Below are positions 58,004 to 64,000 of a DNA stretch of 64,000 nt, piece by piece. Both the position numbers and the translations under genes were made by a program. The first letter of the stretch is position 1. Each line of letters opens with the position of its first letter. The notes beneath the pieces are model-generated. The model made no database searches. It saw only the letters and a list, made by a program, of their open reading frames with translations, and was not told the DNA's origin. Location of the stretch: positions 248,001-312,000 of the forward strand of contig NZ_SRKZ01000006.1 in assembly GCF_004745865.1 (NCBI RefSeq). The letters are read 5' to 3'. The DNA comes from Hymenobacter wooponensis (GTDB lineage Bacteria > Bacteroidota > Bacteroidia > Cytophagales > Hymenobacteraceae).

Positions 58004-59656
58004 TTGAAAAGACGTGATTTTGTGGGCCTGACTGGCCTAGCGACCGGGGCGCTGTGGCTGCCTTCCATTCCGGGCTTCAGCGGAACGCTGGTTGATCCGG
58101 CTCAATTGTTAGAGCAAGGCGTGGATGTTGCGGTAAAGAAGCGCTTGGCTGATGCGGCCTTGAACGCTGCCAAAGCCGCCGGCGCCACCTACACCGATGT
58201 GCGTATTGGGCGCTACCTCAACCAGGGCGTGTTCACCCGCGAGAAGCAAGTGCAGAACATTGCCAGCACGGAGAGCTACGGCGCGGGCATTCGGGTTATT
58301 GCCAACGGTACTTGGGGCTTTGCGGCCACTAACATTGTAACGGAGGCAGGCCTAGCCAAAGCTGCCCAGCTAGCCGTAGAAATTGCCAAGGCCAACTCCA
58401 AAGTGCAGAAGGAAAAGGTGCAGCTAGCCCCTCAGAAAGGCTACGGGGAGGTTTCCTGGAAGGCCCCGATCAAGCAGAATGCCTTCGAGGTACCCATTAA
58501 AGACAAAGTTGATCTGCTGCTGGCCGCCAACGCTAAGGCCCTGGAAAATGGCGCGAGCTTCGTAAACTCGGTGCTGTTTCAGGTGAATGAGCAGAAGTAC
58601 TTTGCCAGCACCGACGGCTCCTACATCGATCAGGATATTCACCGCATCTACCCCACGTTTGGCGTGACGGTGGTTGACCGCGCTTCGGGCAAGTTCCGCA
58701 GTCGGCAGTCGTTGAGCTCTCCTATGGGCTTGGGCTACGAGTACCTTACGCCCAAAGCTGAGGACAAAGTAGCGGGCCCCGCCGGCTCCGATGTAATTGG
58801 CTACAAGTACAGCTACGACATGCTGGAAGACGCTGCCCGCGCTGCCAAGCAAGCCAAGGAAAAGCTGACCGCCAAATCAGTAACGCCCGGTAAGTACGAC
58901 CTGGTGCTCGACCCACATCATTTGGGCCTGACCATCCATGAGTCGGTAGGCCACCCTTTGGAGCTCGACCGGGTGCTAGGCTACGAGGCTAACTACGCCG
59001 GCACCTCCTTCGCTACGCTAGAATGGAAAGCCAAAGGCCAGCCCTACGGCTCTAAGCAAGTAAACATTGTGGCCGATAAGCTGCAGCCCGGCTCGCTGGG
59101 CGCGGTGGGTTACGATGATGAAGGCGTAAAAACCAAAGAGTGGAACCTGATTGAGCAGGGCAAGCTCGTGAACTACGAGAAGATCCGCGACCAGGCCCAC
59201 ATCGTCGGCCAGACGGAATCGGATGGGTGCTGCTATGCCCAGTCGTGGAGTGATGTGCAGTTTCAGCGCATGCCCAACGTGAGCCTGAAGCCCAGCGCTA
59301 CCAAAATGAGTGTAGATGATCTGGTAAAAGGCGTGGACAAGGGCATTTACATTGCCGGCAACGGCTCCTTCTCCATTGACCAGCAGCGCTACAACTCGCA
59401 GTTTGGCGGGCAGGTATTCTACGCCATTGAGAAGGGCAAAATCACGGGCATGCTGGAAGATGTGGCCTACCAGACCAACACCCTGGAGTTCTGGAACAGC
59501 TGCGCTGGTAGCTGCGACCAGTCGGACTACCGGTTTGCGGGCTTCTTCAACGATGGCAAGGGCCAGCCTTCCCAAAGCTCCGCGGTAAGCCACGGTTCGG
59601 CCACCACGCGCTTCAACGCCGTGAACGTGATTAACACTGCCCGCAAGATTAGCTAG
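58004..59656 (+). CDS. tldD: TldD-like metalloprotease with Tat signal, copy 2
   Basis: 550 residues from a TTG start, again KRRDFVGLTGLATGALWLPS, a twin-arginine signal. It is closely similar to copy 1 throughout, for example DVRIGRYLNQGVFTREKQVQ, the zinc motif HESVGH at 312-317 and CAGSCDQSDYRFAG near the end. The main differences are scattered substitutions and a few residues around the signal cleavage region. It arose by tandem duplication of the pair. The partner gene begins after a spacer with a dispersed-type inverted repeat. Confidence 0.9.
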   Translation: MKRRDFVGLTGLATGALWLPSIPGFSGTLVDPAQLLEQGVDVAVKKRLADAALNAAKAAGATYTDVRIGRYLNQGVFTREKQVQNIASTESYGAGIRVIANGTWGFAATNIVTEAGLAKAAQLAVEIAKANSKVQKEKVQLAPQKGYGEVSWKAPIKQNAFEVPIKDKVDLLLAANAKALENGASFVNSVLFQVNEQKYFASTDGSYIDQDIHRIYPTFGVTVVDRASGKFRSRQSLSSPMGLGYEYLTPKAEDKVAGPAGSDVIGYKYSYDMLEDAARAAKQAKEKLTAKSVTPGKYDLVLDPHHLGLTIHESVGHPLELDRVLGYEANYAGTSFATLEWKAKGQPYGSKQVNIVADKLQPGSLGAVGYDDEGVKTKEWNLIEQGKLVNYEKIRDQAHIVGQTESDGCCYAQSWSDVQFQRMPNVSLKPSATKMSVDDLVKGVDKGIYIAGNGSFSIDQQRYNSQFGGQVFYAIEKGKITGMLEDVAYQTNTLEFWNSCAGSCDQSDYRFAGFFNDGKGQPSQSSAVSHGSATTRFNAVNVINTARKIS

Positions 59657-59668
59657 GCCTGTCTTGGT

Positions 59669-59751
59669 CTGTCATTCCGAGCGGCAGCGAGCAGTCTGAG
59701 GTTATCCTTCAACGGCTTGATCCAGATTTCTCACTCCATTCGGAATGACAG
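59669..59751. repeat. dispersed-type inverted repeat in the tldD2-tldE2 spacer
   Basis: Outer 12 bp pair perfectly (CTGTCATTCCGA with its complement at 59740-59751); inner part pairs imperfectly. The word GTCATTCCGAGCggcaGCGAG resembles the mcrB-mcrC repeat (TGTCCTTCCGAGCcggaGCGAG). Confidence 0.7.
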
Positions 59752-59791
59752 TTCTAGGCCACTCTCTACATCAGACATCCGCCTTTCCTTT

Positions 59792-61117
59792 ATGGCTATA
59801 CTTTCCAAAGACGAAGCCCAGGCTATTTTGAAGAAGGTGCTGAGCTTCAGCACCGCCGATGAGTGTCAGGCCAACCTAAACGGGCGCACCGTGGGCAACA
59901 TCCGCTACGCCCGCAACAACGTGAGCACGGCCGGCTTGTCCGATAATATTTCCATGGTGGTAGAATCGCGGTTTGGAAAGCGCAGTGGCGTGGCCACCTG
60001 CAACCAGTTCGACGATGCCACCCTGCGCCGGTGCGTGCAGCGGGCCGAGGAAATTGCTCGCCTTGCCCCCGAAGACCCCGAATACATGCCCTTGCTGGGG
60101 CCGCAGCAGTACCTCACACCGGTTAGCTACGCGGCCAGTACCGCCGCCATCAAGCCTGATTTCCGGGCCCAGGTAGCCGCCGATAGCATTGGCCTAGCCG
60201 TAAGCAAGCAGCTTACGGCCGCTGGCTACCTCGAAGACGGGGCCTACTTTCAGGCCATGCGTAACAGCAAAGGCCTCGAAGCCTACCAGCAAAGCACTGG
60301 CCTAGACTTCTCGGTAACCGTGCGCACGCCCGACGGCACCGGCTCGGGTTATGCCGTGGCCGATTTCACCGACGTATCGAAGTTTAATGCCAAGGCTCTG
60401 ACGCAGATTGCGGTGGATAAAGCCGCCGGTTCGCGCAACGCCAAAGCCCTGGAGCCCGGTAAGTACACCGTTATTCTGGAGCCCGCGGCGCTGGTTTCGG
60501 ATGAAGGGCTGCTGAACAACCTGATCTATTCCTTCGGGGCTCGTGAGGCCGATGAGGGCCGCTCGTTCCTGAGCAAAAAGGGCGGCGGCAACCGCAAAGG
60601 CGAGAAGCTCTTCGACTCGCGCATCAGCATTTACTCCGATCCGCTTAACGCCCAGGCGCCCAGCTCGGTGTTTGATGGCGAAGGCTTGCCGGTAAAGCGC
60701 ATGAATTGGGTAGAAAAGGGCGTGGTAAAGAATCTTTACTACTCCCGCTATTGGGCCCAGAAAAGCGGGGCTGAGCCGACGGCCTTCTCGGGCAACTTCA
60801 TCATGGAAGGCGGTACGCAAAGCGTGCAAGACCTAATCAAGAGCACCGATAGAGGCATCCTGGTCACGCGCCTGTGGTATATCCGCGACGTAGACCCGCA
60901 GACACTGCTATTCACCGGCCTCACTCGCGACGGAACGTTCTACATCGAAAACGGCAAGATCAAGCACCCCGTGAAGAACTTCCGTTTCAATGAGAGCCCC
61001 GTCATTATGCTCAACAACATTGAGGCCATTGGGCGCCCGCAGCGCTTAGGTGGCAACTTGGTGCCTCCGTTAAAGATCCGGGACTTCACCTTTACCAGCC
61101 TCTCCGACGCCGTGTAG
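59792..61117 (+). CDS. tldE: TldE/PmbA-like partner protein, copy 2
   Basis: 441 residues from MAILSKDEAQAILKKVLSFS; the frame is open upstream but that stretch lies in the repeat spacer. No signal peptide. CNQFDDATLRRCVQRAEEIA, RTPDGTGSGYAVADFTDVSK and EPGKYTVILEPAALVSDEG show the family, and the C-terminus GNLVPPLKIRDFTFTSLSDAV is as in copy 1. The middle region around 130-200 diverges more from copy 1 than the ends. It ends at a strong terminator that closes the whole four-gene cluster. Confidence 0.9.
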   Translation: MAILSKDEAQAILKKVLSFSTADECQANLNGRTVGNIRYARNNVSTAGLSDNISMVVESRFGKRSGVATCNQFDDATLRRCVQRAEEIARLAPEDPEYMPLLGPQQYLTPVSYAASTAAIKPDFRAQVAADSIGLAVSKQLTAAGYLEDGAYFQAMRNSKGLEAYQQSTGLDFSVTVRTPDGTGSGYAVADFTDVSKFNAKALTQIAVDKAAGSRNAKALEPGKYTVILEPAALVSDEGLLNNLIYSFGAREADEGRSFLSKKGGGNRKGEKLFDSRISIYSDPLNAQAPSSVFDGEGLPVKRMNWVEKGVVKNLYYSRYWAQKSGAEPTAFSGNFIMEGGTQSVQDLIKSTDRGILVTRLWYIRDVDPQTLLFTGLTRDGTFYIENGKIKHPVKNFRFNESPVIMLNNIEAIGRPQRLGGNLVPPLKIRDFTFTSLSDAV

Positions 61118-61138
61118 GCCTAGGCTAGGTTACTATAG

Positions 61139-61174
61139 TAAGAGCCCCTGCCAGCAGACCGGCAGGGGCTCTTA
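61139..61174. terminator. terminator after the TldD/TldE cluster
   Basis: A perfect 14-bp stem with an 8-base loop (arms 61139-61152 and 61161-61174), followed by an AT-rich tract, between convergent genes. Confidence 0.85.
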
Positions 61175-61190
61175 TTATTAAAATCGGTGA

Positions 61191-61853
61191 TTACTTCGAG
61201 CCGAACGCGTAGCCAACAGAAGCTTCAATCACACGGTTGTGTAGGCCACCAATGCCAAAATAGTCCCGCATCTTCTTGGTGTTCTCATCCTTGGTGATGT
61301 CCGTTAGGCCATAGTTGAGTCGAGCCGCGAAGAGCAGACCATTCTTTAGATCTACGCCTAGGCCACCACATAGGCCTATATCGCCCTTGTAGAAGTCCTT
61401 CTGGTCGACGTTTTCTACCCGATATGAGTTACCGTTGCTGCTGCTAGTATAGCCGGTTTGCCCGTCCAAGTGGGCGCTCATCAGCAGACCAAACTGGGGG
61501 CCTACCTGCAGGTTTACCACGTCGCCGAGGTACACCTTCAGCAGCACCGGAATGTTCAGGTAATTAAGCTTGGTTTTGTTTTCCAACGTCACTACCGACA
61601 GCGGAATCTTGTTAGAAGACCCTTGCTGCGAAAAGACCAACTCTGGCTGCAAGGCTACCCGGGCAGAGGGGCGCCACCGCAAGAAGCCCCCAAAGTGGGC
61701 ACCTGTTTTAAAGTTCGCATCCTGGTTTAGCGCACCATCGAGCACGGCCTCACTTAGGCCTGCCTTCAAGCCAAATTGAACACCTGTGGTCTGGGCCTGC
61801 GTAGCACCCGCTGCTCCTAACACAAGAGCAGCCAATAGAGTAAATTTTCTCAT
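61191..61853 (-). CDS. outer-membrane beta-barrel protein (PorT-like)
   Basis: About 220 residues from MRKFTLLAALVLGAAGATQA, a signal peptide; an upstream ATG adds thirteen residues. The barrel pattern is GVQFGLKAGLSEAVLDGALN, RVALQPELVFSQQGSSNKIP, KLNYLNIPVLLKVYLGDVVN, LQVGPQFGLLMSAHLDG and GLGVDLKNGLLFAARLNYGL. This is the small outer-membrane barrel pattern of Bacteroidota that includes PorT. The related gene at 62.8-63.4 kb has the same architecture. Specific function unknown. Confidence 0.8.
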   Translation of the reverse strand: MRKFTLLAALVLGAAGATQAQTTGVQFGLKAGLSEAVLDGALNQDANFKTGAHFGGFLRWRPSARVALQPELVFSQQGSSNKIPLSVVTLENKTKLNYLNIPVLLKVYLGDVVNLQVGPQFGLLMSAHLDGQTGYTSSSNGNSYRVENVDQKDFYKGDIGLCGGLGVDLKNGLLFAARLNYGLTDITKDENTKKMRDYFGIGGLHNRVIEASVGYAFGSK

Positions 61854-62085
61854 CGAGAGATAAATAGAGTAGTGAAATAAAAAGCGCCGCAAGAACGGTA
61901 CTTTTCACCTACATTTTACCTCTACTGCTGTGCTTATGTTGAGCAGGCCTTATACCAGAAAACCAGTAATTTTCACTTGTTTCAGGGCTTTTAAAGAAGC
62001 TTTTCTCTTTTATTCTGCAGCTTTCAGAACTTCGTACTTTTTAGGGCTAACAGCCAACTTAGTGGCCTAGCCGTTCGCTTTCCAT

Positions 62086-62775
62086 TTGCTCATACCTATG
62101 CCCTCTCTAGCCGCCTTCGCTTTTGCTTCGTTGCTGCACGTTTCGGCACTGGCTTCAGCACAAACACCCTCTCTACCAACCGATAGCACCCGTGTGGTGA
62201 AGGGCTTTGGCGGACAGCAGTATGCTTGGGGTAAGCTCACCCGGCGGAAGGGAGAAGTGTTAGAGGCCTACTTGCCGATGGGCAACCGAGGCTTCGACAA
62301 CCTGGTTTGCTACTATCCCAGCATTCCGGAAAATGCCCCCCTACCCAAGCCCAAACTGCTGCCCATAACCGACGTGCAGTGGATGCGGGTGCGCGGGCAA
62401 TACTCCGAGCTGCTGAAACCAGTGAAAAACGACATTGGCCGGCTGGCAACCCGGCGGGTAGCCGGTACCGTGGAGCTCTTTGTGGTAGAAAGTGCGCCGC
62501 CCATAGTTATGGCATTGGGGCCGGTGCCCGTACTAGGTACCCCGGCCAACCCCTCTGCCACTCCCGCCGGGCCAGGTACCACCAGTTGGTTTTTGCGCAG
62601 GCCTAGCGGTGGCCTAGTGGTAGTAGAGCCCGACAAGTTTGCCCAGCAGCTAGCCACCTACTTAGCCGATGATCAGGAATTAGCCCGCAAGGTGGCTGCC
62701 GGCCAGGCCGGATACCGCCTAGAGCAGATTGAAAGCATTATTCAGCAGTACAACCAACGGGCTCAGAGCCGTTAG
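62086..62775 (+). CDS. exported protein of unknown function
   Basis: 229 residues. MLIPMPSLAAFAFASLLHVS with ALASAQ is a signal peptide. The mature part has a VVKGFGGQQYAWGKLTRRKG stretch, a Pro-rich middle (SIPENAPLPKPKLLPITDVQ) and a C-terminal helix (DDQELARKVAAGQAGYRLEQ). It lies between two related barrel genes facing it from both sides. Many Bacteroidota have such small exported proteins; I do not recognise a family. Confidence 0.65.
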   Translation: MLIPMPSLAAFAFASLLHVSALASAQTPSLPTDSTRVVKGFGGQQYAWGKLTRRKGEVLEAYLPMGNRGFDNLVCYYPSIPENAPLPKPKLLPITDVQWMRVRGQYSELLKPVKNDIGRLATRRVAGTVELFVVESAPPIVMALGPVPVLGTPANPSATPAGPGTTSWFLRRPSGGLVVVEPDKFAQQLATYLADDQELARKVAAGQAGYRLEQIESIIQQYNQRAQSR

Positions 62776-62795
62776 GCCACGCTTCATGATCTGGC

Positions 62796-63392
62796 CTAGC
62801 GCCCAAATTGCAGCGCCGCGTAGGCCTGTATCACGCGGTTTTTGAGGCGTGGGTCGTTGGTGCCGCTCAGGTTCTTTACATCGTTGATGTCGTTGACGCC
62901 CGCATTGAAGCGGCCGCCCAGCAGCAGATTGCCCAGCTTAATGCCGCCCCCGGCACAGAGGCTCAGGTCGCCCCGCTTGTAGTCGCTATAAGGCCCGTTG
63001 CCCGAGGCGGAGGTGGTAATCTTGCCATCAGCCTGCTGGCTCAGCAACACCCCAAACTGCGGCCCCGCCTCCACAAATATTGGCCCTACCGTGACTTTCG
63101 CCAAGATGGGCACATTCAGGTAATGCAGCTTGGTATCGTAGTTACTGAAGTTATCCTTGAAGGAGGCTCCCTGCAACGAGTATAGTAACTCCGGCTGAAC
63201 GGAGATAGGCCCTAGAAGCTTATACTCATAAAAAATACCGGCGTGGTAGTAGGTCTTGTATTTGGTGGAAGTAGAGCCCAGATCTTGACCATCCAGTACG
63301 GCAGCATTAATGCCGGCTTTCACGCCAAGTTGGGCGTGTGCCGTAGTGGCGGCCAGCAGCAGTGCTAGCACGAAGAGCAGGGTTTGTTTCAT
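62796..63392 (-). CDS. outer-membrane beta-barrel protein (PorT-like)
   Basis: 198 residues. MKQTLLFVLALLLAATTAHA is a signal peptide. The barrel pattern is QLGVKAGINAAVLDGQDLGS, SVQPELLYSLQGASFKDNFS, KLHYLNVPILAKVTVGPIFV, EAGPQFGVLLSQQADGKITT, GIKLGNLLLGGRFNAGVNDI and the final YAALQFGR. It parallels the barrel at 61.2-61.9 kb strand by strand, so the two are paralogues. Specific function unknown. Confidence 0.82.
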   Translation of the reverse strand: MKQTLLFVLALLLAATTAHAQLGVKAGINAAVLDGQDLGSTSTKYKTYYHAGIFYEYKLLGPISVQPELLYSLQGASFKDNFSNYDTKLHYLNVPILAKVTVGPIFVEAGPQFGVLLSQQADGKITTSASGNGPYSDYKRGDLSLCAGGGIKLGNLLLGGRFNAGVNDINDVKNLSGTNDPRLKNRVIQAYAALQFGR

Positions 63393-63588
63393 AGCGCAGG
63401 TAGGTTGGAAAGGTAGTAAAGAAAGATTTTTTTGGATCTAACGAAAAAGCGGTGGCCTGGTATATGTTTGTTAGCCAGCTAAAAGGACTTTTTTATTACG
63501 CTTGAGCCGAATATTTCCGAGTTCCTTGCCTACTTAAGCCACCTTACAGCTTAGTTCCGCGTCCTTTCTCGGTCTCTACTTTACTTCT
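63393..63588. other. divergent intergenic region
   Basis: The AT-rich spacer between the barrel gene and the DUF4159 gene. T-rich runs lie near 63425 and 63490; no clear hairpin was found. It should hold divergent promoters. Confidence 0.4.
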
Positions 63589-64000
63589 GTGCCCGCTTCG
63601 TTCACTTTCGTGCGTCTGCAATACCACTCCGGCGACTGGGATGCCGTGGATGAGCGGATGCCCGCCAACTTGCTCCACTCTTTGGTGCAATACACCAAGG
63701 TGCCCGTCAACCCCAAGGAAAAGGTAGTGGCGCTAGATTCGCCGGAGCTGTTCCGTTACCCATTCTGCTACCTCTCGGGGCACCGGCTGGTGCAGTTCTC
63801 AGCTGCCGAGCGCAAGAACTTCGAGCAGTACGTGCGCGGCGGCGGTTTCGTGTTCGTGGATGACTGCAACCACGACATCGATGGCTTGTTTGCCCGCAGC
63901 TTTGAGGAGCAGATGCGCGTGTGCTTCGGCGCCTCGGCCCTCAAAAAGCTGCCCAAGACCCACCCTATCTACTCGCAGTTCTTCAAGTTTCCGGAGGGCC
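63589..64000 (+). CDS. DUF4159 protein, C-terminus cut by window edge
   Basis: Begins at a GTG (PASFTFVRLQYHSGDWDAVD) and stays open to the edge of the window. The DUF4159 pattern is FTFVRLQYHSGDWDAVDERM, ANLLHSLVQYTKVPVNPKEK, ELFRYPFCYLSGHRLVQFSA and AERKNFEQYVRGGGFVFVDD. The sequence DDCNHD near residue 85 matches the conserved acidic part of the domain. In Bacteroidota DUF4159 genes often precede MoxR/DUF58 gene clusters, which would lie beyond this window. The function is not known. Confidence 0.85.
   Translation, partial: MPASFTFVRLQYHSGDWDAVDERMPANLLHSLVQYTKVPVNPKEKVVALDSPELFRYPFCYLSGHRLVQFSAAERKNFEQYVRGGGFVFVDDCNHDIDGLFARSFEEQMRVCFGASALKKLPKTHPIYSQFFKFPEG

Noticed and set aside
55995..59593. 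Long minus-strand frames inside the TldD and TldE genes
   Set aside because: Shadows; they recur at equivalent positions in both copies because the plus-strand coding sequence is duplicated.

Overview
The window reads as chromosomal DNA of a GC-rich Bacteroidota bacterium of the Cytophagales, most likely a Hymenobacter-like organism. The taxonomic call is an inference. It rests on a type IX secretion C-terminal sorting domain, a PKD-domain secreted protein, a head-GIN-domain protein, a FadL plus SGNH-lipoprotein pair, a BlaI/M56-TonB pair, YpdA (bacillithiol reductase family), several small outer-membrane beta-barrels, candidate TAnnTTTG promoter elements, and a very frequent GGCCTAGG-type word. 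No rRNA, tRNA, CRISPR array, prophage or transposase gene was seen.

Layout. 1-8 kb: a truncated PKD-domain secreted protein, a giant multi-PAS/GAF NarL-type histidine kinase, a DUF434 protein, a DUF1684 protein and a DEDDh exonuclease. 8-13.3 kb: polA with a strong terminator, a lipoprotein, a DoxX-like membrane protein and YpdA. 13.4-20.9 kb: SGNH lipoprotein and FadL-type porin, cyanophycinase, MgtE, a lipoprotein, and a three-gene minus-strand group including ArfB. 21-31.4 kb: M13 peptidase, head-GIN protein, beta-barrel, FabH-type ketosynthase, a secreted metzincin-like protease with a type IX sorting tail, another barrel, DUF72 and RlpA. 31.5-39.9 kb: penicillin acylase family enzyme, small membrane protein, alpha/beta-hydrolase lipoprotein, BlaI-M56 pair, a DUF6624-like protein, a decayed hydrolase remnant and a lipoprotein of unknown function.

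40-50.4 kb: a second multi-PAS kinase, then a tolC-usp-emrA-emrB efflux operon on the minus strand and, divergent from it, a GAF-AAA+ activator with the sigma-54 GAFTGA motif. Between emrA and emrB a four-helix-bundle gene lies in the opposite orientation inside a long inverted repeat whose 27-bp core is perfect. A related, empty inverted repeat lies between tolC and usp. This resembles the architecture of intervening sequences in some 23S rRNA genes, but it sits in a protein operon, and it is the best candidate here for an undescribed element.

50.5-64 kb: a thioredoxin-like protein without CXXC, a 40-residue lysine-rich small gene with its own terminator, a McrBC type IV restriction pair, and a tandem duplication of a TldD/TldE protease pair. 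Both TldD copies start with a twin-arginine signal and neither TldE does. The window ends with two beta-barrel proteins around a small secreted protein and the start of a DUF4159 gene.

Themes: many genes encode envelope and secreted proteins; convergent and isolated genes are separated by strong, often bidirectional hairpins; and three two-gene operon spacers (mcrB-mcrC, tldD2-tldE2, tolC-usp) and the emrA-emrB junction carry long inverted repeats that ordinary terminators do not explain.
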